Source: Sapria himalayana (taxonomy: Eukaryota > Streptophyta > Magnoliopsida > Malpighiales > Rafflesiaceae). Taken from it: a stretch of 64,000 nt of DNA. Below, piece after piece: positions 16,536-29,900 of the stretch. Under the pieces are notes generated by a model, which was not told the DNA's origin, ran no database searches, and saw nothing but the letters and a program-made list of their open reading frames with translations. The first letter of the stretch is position 1; the number at the start of each line of letters is the position of its first letter. Location of the stretch: contig JAREIK010002645.1 of NCBI GenBank assembly GCA_029783825.1, positions 496,001 to 560,000 of the forward strand. Reading direction: 5' to 3'. Both the position numbers and the translations under genes were made by a program.

Positions 16536-19500
16536 GATTCTATTTAAGGTGTGTTAATTATATAATTTTTATGTTTTGTATATTAATGGATATATATTTT
16601 AATTAGAAGAAAGATGTAGGATTCCACACTAAATAGATTTATATAAGTTGATAATGGTAGACAATGATAGTTAAGTTAACATAAACACTAATGAAATTAG
16701 TATTGACAAAAGTGAAAACTCTTATATTCTTATCTCATAATGTGAATACATGTGTGGAAATTCTAAATTTATATAAGTTTAATTGATGTGAGTATGATAC
16801 TCATAAAACCAAGAGCACAAATAAAGATATGATCATTTTATTATACATATTATAGAAGAATTATCTTTCATATGATGTGAAAATTATACAAAATATCTAA
16901 ACTAATGATTATAGCATAGCATGGGAAGCATGTATTATGGGTAGTGAAATATAAGATATAAGACAATGCAAGGGGAGGTTGTTTTACACTCTACATTTGT
17001 TGTAACTTTGTCAAGATTGTGTGACCAATTTGATCAACCAATAGTAAACTAATAGTTATTTGAGTTGAATATATATACATGGTCTTTGAAAAGATACTCA
17101 TAATCTATGATCGACTCATATCCTTAAGCATGATAGTGTTTCCCTTGTGCTTGGTCAATGCCATATTTGATTATATAAAAACAGGATAGGTAAGGGTTAA
17201 ATTTTCAATGTGCCCACTTGCCATAAAAGGTGGCTATCATTTTTGGATTGTCACTATCAAATATATTCTCCTCATAGTTATTCTGTATGTATTTTAATAT
17301 CAAAGTCACATATTATTTTGTGAAATGATAATTCATACATTTACTCATTTAAGCAATATATTAACTTTCTTAATGATTACTTTAAGTGAGCTATTCTATT
17401 CTATAATTTTTAATTATCATAGATATGTGAAATAATATAGTATTAAAAATATTTGTACTATTAGTTTCATAAGTATTATACTGATAATAATTGATATATA
17501 TCTTATTATGAATTATACTCTTGGATGTCATACAAGAGAGAATGACTTGCATGACTATTATCATCATATTAATTTCCCTCGCTTGTATTTATCTCATGAC
17601 ATACCTATCATCGTCTTTTATATTCAATAGATGACTTATACACCTTAGTAAAACTTTTAGGTTATATGTTGTACTTAACCTACATATTGTTCGAATATTA
17701 GTTCTTATAGATAGTACATAATGAATTAGTCTTGAATAAATTTGTTTTTTTAGTTTCACACGTACCATACTCATAATAATTAAATATACCTCAACTCAGG
17801 GTCATCACACATTAGTTAATGTCATAGATTAATATTAAAAATGTTATCACTTTATTTTTACCATATCATATGAGTATATCTAATTATTTATCTATTACCA
17901 TCTATTATGGTCGACATGCGTGAATCTACATGTTTATAAAAATTATATGTTTCAATTCTAATTTGAATTCATATCCATTAATATCCAAACAATAACATAA
18001 ATAAACATAAACTCATATACTTCTTATTTCATAACAACACAAATATATTTTCTAATCATATATTTCAATTTAGTCGAAAATTTGGGAGAAAATTTCGGAG
18101 GAAATCATGTGAGATATTTTGAAAGATATCTAATGGATATGAATGTTCGAGTGAAAATCCAACTATATAATCTTAATTCCAATTGAGAATTACTTGATTT
18201 GGCCTTGAATTTTCCATAAATAGAGGTTAGAATAGCATCAACTAGGGCTCTTGGCATGTTTAATTTGTAATCTCCTCTTCCTTTTCATTTTTTTAGATTT
18301 TATCTAGGTATTATTTTTATGCGTTGAAGATCCATAAAATATATTAAGTTGGAATTTATATCATAGACTCATGGCCATAACTTTATTATTACTTCATATC
18401 TTCGAGTTTGTATGGATGTCGTGGTGACAATGTATGTCTTAACTCAAGTAATATCTCTCTCAAACTTTTATGTAATATAAAGTTATAATGTTTGAATTGG
18501 CCATAACTTTGGTCTTGGCTTTCTGAGTCAAGTGTCATGGTGTTGGGAATGCGACAATAGATGCCTTTAATATCTAAAATATAAAGTTATGGCAGTAGAA
18601 CTTTATTGTTTTCATTATATAATTAGATGAACATGAGAATTTTTAAAAAATGAACTATTGCTTAAAATCGCATCAATTCTAGTGTAATGATCATAGCTAA
18701 TAATTATATTCATGTCATCTTTAAAATATATATCATTCATACTTCAAGATAAATTATAAACAGCTAAAAAAAGACACAAAACACAAAAAATGAATAAGAT
18801 AAAACTAAAGGAAAAAAATGTTAATAAGGGTTTCAGTTGAAACTATCTTACTTGTTTGTCTTTCTTTTTTTATCAATCATTATGTTTGTCTCTTTGCTCA
18901 TTGCTTAATGTCGGTTGCTTGATGAAATGTTTGCTTATTTGTCTTTCTTTTTAAAATTGGCTGAAACTAAAAAAAGACACAAAACACAAAAAAAAAGACA
19001 CAAATCATTGCTTAAAGTCTTATTAGTTCCAGAGGTTGAAGCTTCTCCTTAAGAACTTTGTTTTCAAAAACTTTTCTATTTTCAAAAACTCAAGCTTATG
19101 CATATATGTTTATCTCCTAGCTCTTCACAATCATCTTCGAAAGGTTGTTATTTTTTTTCAAACATATTCTCTATTGCCCATGGTTCTTGCAAAAACTCTT
19201 TCAAAAGATTGCCCATGGTTTTTTGTGGATGTCCCCATTTTTTCTTGGAAAACTCGTGTATGTGTGTGTGTGTTTTTGAGTGTTGCTTTCATTATTCATT
19301 CCCTTTTTGTGACTATTCATCTTTGAATATAAATCTCATGTATATAACTTCCAATAAATTCCTTTGTCACTTCACTTAACCCATAGTTGACTTCATAAAA
19401 ATGTATAAGAGCCTTTTTAAAGTGTCACAAGGAGGAAAATAATCAATAATTTGTTGATTATGAAAAGGCAAAAAGGTTACTATAGGTTCAAGTCAATCAC

Positions 19501-19980
19501 ATTGAACATTTTATAACAACTGTTGAACAAAAAAAAAATATGTACGAGATGAAGAACATCAAAGAAAGAAATAATAAAAATTTTATTTGAGTGAAATGTA
19601 TTCACAATAAAGAAAATTCTAGTTGATTTTTGATGTGAGCAAGATGCAATTCGCTAACCTATAGTTGATTTCACATTTTCATACTTAATGTTTAATTTCA
19701 TCACTTATCAATTTCATGATTGTTAATGTTATTGCTAAATCATATGAGATTTTATATTATACAAATTTGTTAGTGTTGATCAAATTGATTATTATATAAT
19801 AAAGTTCTCATTGTTGACGATATCATTTGAATTAATTAAAATAATATAACCATCCACAATAGCGACATTTAATCAAACAAATACTGTTGTTGTGGTCAAC
19901 GACATTTGATTTAAATCAAAAGCTACTATCTTATGTTCTTATTATCGGCATTGTCCACAACTTTTGTTAATAATTTATTA
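16536..19980. other. Intergenic AT-rich stretch upstream of NDUFS4
   Basis: No gene or element clearly recognised. A 27-bp phrase (CTAAAAAAAGACACAAAACA and a few more A/C) occurs at about 18766 and again at about 18967, enclosing about 200 bp. Short frames at 19036-19379 have no recognisable family. Confidence 0.45.
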
Positions 19981-20348
19981 AGAGCACCTCCAACCACACT
20001 CAACAAAATATCTAATTAAAAGATATTTAGATATTCAATTCAGTATTTTAGCTAGTAAAACTTCAAATTTTACTTCAACAAAGCTCAGCAAAATACAAGA
20101 AGTGTGGTGTGAAGTTGAATTTTTGTTGATGACGGTGTCGTTGAAACTAGTGGATATCGAAGACAGCCAAGGATTTTTGAGGGAAAAAGTAGTTTGCTGA
20201 GCAAAAAATGCTTGCTACATTTATTGAGCAAGAAGCCGAGGGGGCAAAAATTCGAGCGGGATAGCGAGTGCATTAGAACACTAATTTTCTACCATATTCA
20301 ACAAAATATGGAAAATATCATTTTTAGCGAGTTTGTTGGAGATGCTCT
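19981..20348. mobile_element. MITE with AGAGCAYCTCCAAC terminal inverted repeats
   Basis: The left end is AGAGCACCTCCAACCA; the complement of the right end is AGAGCATCTCCAACAA. This 14-of-16 inverted match over about 370 bp is a widespread plant MITE end type. The right end is followed at once by AGAGCAATTCCAACCC (20350-20365), the start of a second, truncated relative with no matching right end. No duplication is visible. It lies about 600 bp upstream of the NDUFS4 start. Confidence 0.6.
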
Positions 20349-20559
20349 AAGAGCAATTCCAACCCACTCTTTAATTTTCATTTTTATCTAATTTAGCTAG
20401 CTAAACACAAAAAATTCTTCTCCAGCCAACTCTCTATTTCATAATTTACTCATATGACTCAACAAATTTGGAGATCCATTTGAATTCTTTAAATTTTTTC
20501 TATCCCTTTTTTTTTCTATATCTATCTATATATATATATTTTGACTTTTTAAAAAATAT

Positions 20560-20870
20560 TGGAAATTGGCATGCTTCAACAGATTTTGTTGAATTTAATA
20601 GTTAAAATTCAACAGATTTTGTTGAATTTTAATAGTTAAAATTCAACATAATTTACTCATATGCTTCAACAGATTTTGTTGACTTTTTAAAATATTGGAG
20701 ATCCATTTGATTTAAAAATATGGCATGCTTCAACAGATTTTGACTTTTTAATAGTTAAAATTCAACAGATTGATTGGATCGTATTCTAAAAATTTGATAG
20801 TTAAAATAGTGAATTTAATATTTAAAATAGTGAATTTAAATATATAAATGACTCAACAGATTTTGTCTAT
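20560..20870. repeat. Inverted-repeat-bearing tandem units upstream of NDUFS4
   Basis: The phrase TTCAACAGATTTTGTTGAA, itself a 7-bp-arm inverted repeat, and its partial forms occur about five times together with AATAGTTAAAATTCAACA and TGGCATGCTTCAACAG. The array ends about 75 bp before the NDUFS4 start codon, so it probably overlaps the promoter or 5' UTR. Confidence 0.6.
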
Positions 20871-20942
20871 TTTTTTTAAAACAGACTATTTTCGTACAAA
20901 ACTCAGTAACGACCTTGCGAGCATTGATTAAGCAGCCCAGAA

Positions 20943-23900
20943 ATGGCATGCTTCCGGCGTCCGGTTGCGCTTTCCTTCCTGAGACACGGTGCATTCACCG
21001 TTTTATCATTGCAGACACGGCTCTGTTCAGGCTCCTTGACTGAGGTACTCAAACCTGGCGAGATAGGATTGGTGTCGGGGATCCCGGAACATCATCTTCG
21101 AAGAAGAGTAAGCAGTCATCAATTTATTTTCTCTTATTTTTTGTTGATTCTATGGCGGAGGATGTAAGCAAATAAGTATTTTGCGTTCTTCAATTTTTTG
21201 TCTGTGCGGGGGCACGGGAAATTTACGTTTTTCCACATAAAATCGAATTCTCTTTCATCTGTGGCAGTCTGTCCGTGGTTGTTCTTGTGAATGCGAACTG
21301 TTACAGGCTTTGTCTATTAGTTCTTCTTGAGTATCGAACCAAAACTAGCATCACAATCTTATCAACGTGTTGTTGTCGGAATACCTGATGCTTAAAGAAT
21401 AGATATCAGTTTCACAACTCAATTTGCTGGTGATGTCGCAATGCAGTATCTCAGACGGAGTTATTTTTTTAATGCTGAAATCACTAGTTGTTATGTTCAG
21501 ATTCAGTATTTATATTAAGAACGGTCAATCAGCATATACAATAAGTAGGATGGTTCGAAGCATGTAAAGTTTGTAATTTTATTGATGTAACTCTAATGGA
21601 GGATAAAAAATTTGATTATATTACCTTAAAAAGCTACACTCAACAGGTTCATTCTTGAATAGAAATCCTGTTTCGAAAAAAAAACATGAACATATCATAG
21701 CACCTTATCAACTGAGAAAAAAATATGAACATAGAGATAAGGTATTTCTCTTTGATGGAGGATTTTGTAGTAAATGCAATATGTAATGGCGAAAGATGGT
21801 CCCTGTTTTGATGAAATAGCTACTCATTAGTGTCATGAATTTTTAAAAACATCACTTATGAAATGAAAGTGGTTGTGTAATTTCAACAAATGTAATCTTA
21901 TTTTGTTATATAGTTATTCGATTCGAAGCCTAATGTGCCATCTCATCATTATTTAGTACGTATTAAAGCAAAAGCATGTATTCATTTTATTTATCCAAAA
22001 CTAGTGAAATGATACAATTTAATACACACACATACACACACATCTTTGAACACTAAAATTATATGAACATTTTATATGAATAAAATTGTGATAATGCATA
22101 AAAAAAATATGGAAATCACACTAATACTCTTACCCAAATAATTGTATAAGTACCCTAAACAATAAGTTGGAAATAACTAGAACAATTCTTAGGTCATGTT
22201 GATGTATTTAAATACTTGTATGCTTTTTGTTTTCAATTTTAATTAAATTTTGTGAAGTTTTTTTAGTATAATGTGATTATAGTTTGGCATGTAAAAATTG
22301 CTCGTGAAAGATAAGTTGATGGAAAAACATGATATATGAAGTTGTTGACTAAATTATTACAAAAAATCTTGTTGGTCAAAGAAGGAGCAATGTTAATGTC
22401 TCAAGGATTTATAGTAAAGCATTATGCTCGTGCGACTTCCATACTAAGAGGTTTTCTGTATATTAAAAGCTAATTTCCAACTAGAGATTCTGCCTAGCCA
22501 ACCTACGCTTAAGGTAATTAATAAAACTCACCCGACTAGTCATCTCTAAGTTCAATAACTTAATTTATGGAATGAAATATACAAAAAAGCATAACTATCA
22601 GACTAGTTTCATATCATCAAAAGTTGTATGTTATATCTTTAAATATATTTGAAAACGAGCTGCATGTTATCACATTATATAATAATTATGGCCAATATTT
22701 TGGTGAATCTTGGAAAATATGATTGATTTCTCTTTAAATGAGTTACAAAATAGATCAGAATAATTATATATAGTAATCAGAGCTAGAATTGTTTGGAGAT
22801 TCTATCCATGTAAAATAATTTTTACCTTAAAAAAGTACTTTCAATAGAAGTCTTAACACCCAAGGGTCTTTTCTTATAATTTAAATCATGTGACTAGTTG
22901 TTTCTTTGGAGATTCTATCTAGGCAACCTATGCTTAAGGTTAGTTGGAAAAACTTATCTCACTAAGCATCTCCGAGCTCAATAACTTAATTTATTAGATG
23001 AAGTGTGCAAAAGTGTGACTATTAGTCTACTTTCTTATTAGTAAAAATTATTTGTTATCACTTTAAAGAAACGAGATGTTATCACATCATATAATAAATA
23101 AAGCTAGTATGTTTGTGAATTTTTGAAAATATGGTTGATCTCTTCATCGATAAGCTACAAGCTAGATTAGAATAATCATATAGTCATAAGAGTTTGAATT
23201 GCTGGCTCATACATTTTCAATGCGTTGGATAGGATAATAATTTCTAATATATGAAATATTATTCACCTTAAAAAGTACTTTCACTAGGAGAAGTTTTGAC
23301 CCCTAAAATTTTTTTCTTGTAATATAAATTATTGAATAATTTATCTTCTAAATATGAACTATTGATTTTAGACATTATATTCTATTTTATCCAATTCATA
23401 TTAATAATTTTGGACCTTAAATTTTATCATATATAATTTAGATTGGTAATTTATATACGATAATTATAGTTAATTTGTTATTGAATCTTTGAAATATGGT
23501 TAATCTCTCTATTGATAAGTTGCAAACTAGATTGGAATAATTATATATAGTAACCAGAGCTAAAATTTATAGCTCATATATTTTTAGTGAGTTAGATAGG
23601 ATACTGATCATTTATACATGAAATAATTTTCACCTTTAAAAGTACTTTTAATGGGATAAGTCATGACTTCTACAAGTCTTTTCTTGTTATTTGACTTTTG
23701 GATAATTTACTCTCTATGTCTGAACCAAAGAACCACGAACACAGCTCCCTATAGTCGTGTCCACGTGTCTGACACCTGGACACGTGGACACGGTACAGAC
23801 ACCGCACGGATACGTGTCTGATATGCCATGTGGCATATCATTGATCAATCCGTATCCGATACACCACGTGGCATATCGGACGGTTGTGTCGGCAGCTATA

Positions 23901-26900
23901 TCCATGTTGATAGTGCCCGACGTCCGACGACGTCGGGTGGCCAACGTTGCCTCATGGGCGACGTTGGTCACTGGCAGGGGGCGGGCGCGATTTGAGGGGG
24001 AGGCAGGGAGCGGGCACGATTTCACGGAGAGGCAGGAGCGGGCGAGATTTGAGGGTGGAGGCAGGGGCGGTCGCGATTTGAGGGTGGAGGCAGAGGCAGG
24101 CGTGATTTGAGGGGGGAGGCAGGGGTGGGCACGATTTGAGGGGGGAGGCAGGGGTCAGGCGCGATTTGAGGGGGAGGCAGGGGCGGGCGCTATGTATGGG
24201 GATGTGGCATAAAATAAAATATTTTTATAAAATAAAATAAAATATTTTTATTTTATATAATAACATATTTTAATTTAATTTAATTTATTTTATAAAATAT
24301 ATAATATTTATAAAAAAATAATTTTTATTTTTAATTTTATTTTTTTTATCATGTCATATTCTAGCTGTATCCGTATCCTAGTTTTTTAGAATTTGCCGTG
24401 TCCTCGTATCCTGCCGTGTCGTATCCCCGTGTCCATGTCCGTGTCCGTGCTTCTTAGATATGAACTAATGCTTTTAGACATTGTATAGTAATTTGTCTAT
24501 ACTAATTAGAGCCAGTTTATTGGTGAATTTTTAAAAGTATGATTGATCCTATTATCAATAAGTTACAAACTAGATTAGAAAAATCATATATTGTAATTAG
24601 AATTATAACTATTGACTCATACATTTTTAATGAGTTGAATTTGATTCCGATCTTTCATATATGATAGTTTTCACCTTAAAAAGTATTTTTACAAGAAGGT
24701 TTGACCCTCAAAAATTTTTTCTTGTCATTTGAATTGTGAATAATTTGATCTTAATGTTTGAACTAATAGTTTGAAATTATATCTAGTAATGACATAAATT
24801 CATTCATCTTTGGATATTTGCTAACTTATCTTTATGAGTAATAATGTAAGTTCACCGAACAACTCATTTCTCAATGTAATGATTTAAAGATATTGGTTAA
24901 TATCTAATTTAATTATTATTTTGAGTAATAGTGCAAAGGAACCAGACATAATTATCTTAACTATAAATCACTATAATTGATATTTGGGTGACAAATAGTC
25001 ACATACCACATGTTGACATATGCATTATAACTAGAGGTGTCAAATGGGTCGGGCCGGGCCGGCATGGTTTTTTAGGGTACGATCGTGCTACCGTGCCCGG
25101 CTGGGCACGGTTTAAAAACAGCCGAGCCCGGCACGGCCCGAATGCACGGCGGGCCCTGTCGTGCCTTGCCCGGCCCGCTCGGGCTTGCCTGCCCGAGTGG
25201 TTCAGGATACGGGGGACCGCGGGTCGGGTCGAATCAGACCCGACCCGCAGTCTTTTTTTGTGGGAGGGGCATCCTGGGGTCGGGCTCACGGGACACCCGG
25301 CATGGGCCCGGGCATGGAATTTTTTCGTACCGGGCCGGCTCTGCCCGGTTGACACCTCTAATTATAACTTATATTCGACTAAATATTTTGATTTTAACAA
25401 TCAATCACTCATTATAGTAATGAATTATATTATATCACTTGAGTTACCTCAAATGAGACAAAAATACAAACACCATGAAACATTCTTTGACATCATTAAA
25501 AAATAAATTATTTACTATTCGGATACTCTTAATAATTTGCATTGTTGTGCAAAATTTTTCCATCTTTCTAAATTTTAATTTTATATCCATAGGTGTTATT
25601 AGCTTTTTAAATTTAATAGGAAGGTTATTTAACCTCTACAACACACTTAATAATTCTATAACGATTATTCAGCCTATAAAATACTTTATTTTTTATGAAC
25701 AAATAGTATTTTTGTGTCTCTAGACATATATTATTATTCAAAATTTACATAATATACTTTTTGATCACAAAAGTCATGTTAGCTTACTATTCATAAATAA
25801 GGGATATTTAACCATTCATACCTCATTACTCATATCATTTTTGGTTCGTTACCTTTAGATATTCGTATTTGATATTATCTCGATTTCAAATTAAATTTGA
25901 AAAATTTTCTTGCATCACAAGTTGTTCAAGCAAGATTAATATTAAAGGAATCATAGATTTATTTTTTATTGTCAGCTATCTCGCATCCTAATAGTTAATG
26001 CATAATTGTAATGATCTATTATATTTTATTTGAAATAAAATAGGAGTATCATATGAGGTTTTTGAAGGTCGAATATATCCATTATTAATCAACTCATTTT
26101 GTTGCTTCCTTAGATTTTTGAATTTTGAGAGAGTCATTTGATAAGTTGCATCGGTTGTTGGAAGGATATTTGATATCATTTTGTTTTAATGGTCCATCTC
26201 TCTTTGGGGGCAATTTTGTTGGTATCTTGGCTAACATGATATTTCAAAATGAGTTAAGAGGTTTCAATACTATCATAGCGATCTTATTAATTGTTTTCTA
26301 ATGTTCATAAATCTTTAGGTCGTTAGTTATGTTATTTCATTTCATTTCATCACTTTTTCTAATTATTTTGCAGATTATATTTTTGTAGGTTCTCTGGTAC
26401 TTCATTTTATCAAAATAATACATTGGAATATATGGTTTATATGAATATACAAACTGTATATAAAACTAAGTTATAGTCATTCATCATGTTGATCCAACTA
26501 TTGACTTTGTTTTTGAGATTTAATTTCTACATGATTCCTTTGTAAATAAAAGGATCATACATACATGTATCTACCAATGCTTTAATATTGTGATTGATAA
26601 TAGTAAAATTTATGAATAGTAAGTGTCTGTGTTCCTCATATATTGTTTTGATTGAGCTCAATACGATCGAGCTTAGTTAAAAAATATTTCTTTGTGATTA
26701 TCCATTCTCCATGACCATAACAATATGTTTGTTTTGTTTAGGATAAATACAAATCCAATGTGATTTTTGATTCTTATTTATTTTTTTCATCATAAATAGA
26801 AATTCTTGACAATAACAATACTTATATTACAAAAAAAGTATCATTTTATTTTTTTCATCAATCCTGGATATTTTTCTCTTTTTTATCGAATAATCATTAT

Positions 26901-29900
26901 GACTGTTTATCTCGATCAACCTGATTTTTATTTCTATATTCGAAAGAGTTGAATTTTCTTATTTTTTTAAAAGTTTGCCAATGATTTGACTGTCAACTTT
27001 GCATGTATGAGCTCTTGGATAATTCTTCTTTGCAATTTTAAAATTTTATGGATATTATATCATTTTAACTTTATTTCTTCCCTCAACTCCTTGTATCCTA
27101 CACATGCTGCATAGGGTTTTTGATCTCAGAAATGAATGTCAGAAAAACAGTTGACTACTTTTGATACCACTTGTCTTGAATTATAAATTTTTGTGTTATA
27201 CATGTGATCTTAGGCTAAGAATTTTTTTTTCTTGAATTATCTATTCAGTTTGTTCGTGTCTCTCATAAGAGTTTTACCCATGAGATGTAACACACCAGTT
27301 TATCAAAAAAGAAGAATACTTATAGAGAGAGAGAGGATATATTTTAAATGAAATTTGAATAAGTATAACTATAAGAGAGCTCTCTTATATAATGATAGCT
27401 CTTTTTTACTAATAACCCAGATTATGTTGTATGTTGTAATCTTATTATATAAGAAATTTTTAAAATATTATAGAATGGGAAATGACTTAGAAGTCTTTGA
27501 AATATTCTAGATTTTTTCTGGAATTTCTTTAATATTATTCTTGAATCTTCCTAAGCCTAGCTCATGATTTGATATTTTTAAAAATTTTATTGTACCGCCG
27601 TGACACTTATAAGATGTTGTTTATTATTAATTACTTATGCTTTCTCTTCTATATTTGGATGAATTGAACAAACATTTGTAGTCTGCTGTATTTTGTTTTT
27701 GTCAAAATTTTAAGAAACCAACTTGTAGTTATATTTGGCATTGAAACTTTTCTCATAGTTCCATTTTTTTCTTTGCAGACATGTTTTTGTTAATGTTTCA
27801 TTTATATGCTGCTGATGACACACTGTTCATCTATGCTAGGTAGTGATTTACTCTCCTGCTCGTACTGCAACTCAACAGGGCTCTGGAAAAGTTGGGAGAT
27901 GGAAAATAAACTTTTTATCAACTCAGAAGTATGTTATTTAGAAAACAAGTGCATTCGTTTATCTATTTTTTATGTATTTTGAACCGTATGGCCTGGAGCA
28001 GCTTGCTGTTCCTCTTGTATCATCACTCAATTTTATGATGGTGAATCATGAAAGATTGTGTGAAAAATTAAGATTTAACTTGCTTTTTTCTGCTGTTTCA
28101 AGATTGTTTTCTGCTGTTCCTCTTGGGCCTGTTTGGGATGACAAACCCTAAAAGAGAAAATACATGTATTGTACCTGCATAATACACATGTTTGTGCATG
28201 CTAAAATACACGCACACATGAATTGAATAGAAAAAAAGGGGCACGTCACTGTGTGTGACGGATGTCGATGCCCATTTTGTTGACATCATGGGAGGGAAAA
28301 AACTGTCGTCAGAATTTCTGTGATAGTTCTCAACAGTAGGTGCATTGTGATATTCTGTACGCACAGTATCTCGTTCCTCATACTATAGTTAATTATAATT
28401 TTGAATTATGGTTGGGAATCCCTAATTTTTGATTTTGACTTGGGGTAAATTTATAATTTTATGATTTCAGATTGAGAAAATCTTACTTTGAAAGATTTAA
28501 AATTGGGAAATTATAATTTTTGACTGATAGATTAATATTTTTTGTGGGGATTTTGATATGATATGGATATACAAACATACATGATATTTTTTGCTATATA
28601 TGTATATATTATAGAAAGAAGTGTCCCACTAGAGATGATTTTTGTATATTATTTTTAGAGAAAAATTCAAGAGTTTTATACAATATTAAAAAAGATAAGT
28701 TGACTATTATAATTATCTAAGGGTCATCATAAAATTCATTCATTGTGATACTTATATTTACTAGAGATGCGCATATAACATTTTTTTTTCTAAAATATCA
28801 ATAGATGCTTTTTATTTTTGGTATTATTGATTATATTATTTGTATTCTTATTTCAGTCTCATAAATTATTGATACCTAAATTAATATTTATATTATTAAT
28901 AATCATATTTTATTCATTATATATATTTATTTGTTTTGAAAATATTACAAATATTACATTCATCTTTAAGTTATGATTTTTTTGAGCCATATTCATTATC
29001 TTTGTTATAACTTATAATTTTATAGTTTTTTTATTGTGTTTTTGATAGGATTATCCAATTTGTGAACAGGTTTAGTTATATTTTTTTGTTATATAAGTGC
29101 ATAATTTATATATTAATTATTATGTGTAATTTTTTTAATTTTCTGTTATGTGACCTAATATTTAATACGGTATATGAGCAAAATCCTAGTAAAACATAAA
29201 TTCTAGCATGTCGATGGTTACATACCCTAGAAGAGAAAATGCATGTATTGTACTAACACAATACTCTTGTACATGTATGCTATAATGTTTGCATGCATGG
29301 ATTGAAGAAAAAAAAGACACATCATTATGTCATTGGCAATTATTATTGTACTCTCACTATGTGTTTTATGTGTCAATGTTCACTATGTCCGTTGCGGGAT
29401 GAAAAAAATTTGTTGGGGCCTTGGTGATAGTTCATGATGGTAGGTGTGTTGTGTCTTGATTTAATTATTGTATCATATTGCTTGTGCTACAATTCATGAT
29501 AATTAGGGTTGAGAAATCTTAATTTTTGATTTTTGGCTTGACAACTTTATAACTTTGGGGTTTCACATTAAAATAATTTTATTTTCAGTGAAAGATTTGA
29601 ATATGGGAAATTTTAATGTAGATAGTGAATATTCTTTCTACCTTGTAAATATTGTAGAAAGGACTTATTATAGATATTTATTGGATATTATTTTTAAAAG
29701 TTTAAGAGCTTTATATCGAGAGAAACAAGTTGACTTTTAGAATCATCTAGGAATTTTCACACGTTCATTTACTGTAATACTTTTATTTACTAGATGAGTA
29801 TACAAAATTCTTCTAAGGCATTAATAAATATATTTATTAAATATTAACTGATTTTATCATTTATACTCAAATTTTAAATTCTTAGATAATTACCATATGA

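Noticed and set aside
22480..24800. Could the repeated units be a CRISPR-like or rDNA spacer array?
   Set aside because: Units are 300-430 bp, diverged, without short conserved repeats and unique spacers, and the organism is a plant; no rRNA sequence nearby.
24988..25506. 172-residue frame and others at 25.0-25.5 kb
   Set aside because: They run through the GC-rich 329-bp hAT MITE, which is bounded by TIRs and an 8-bp duplication; no protein family is recognised.
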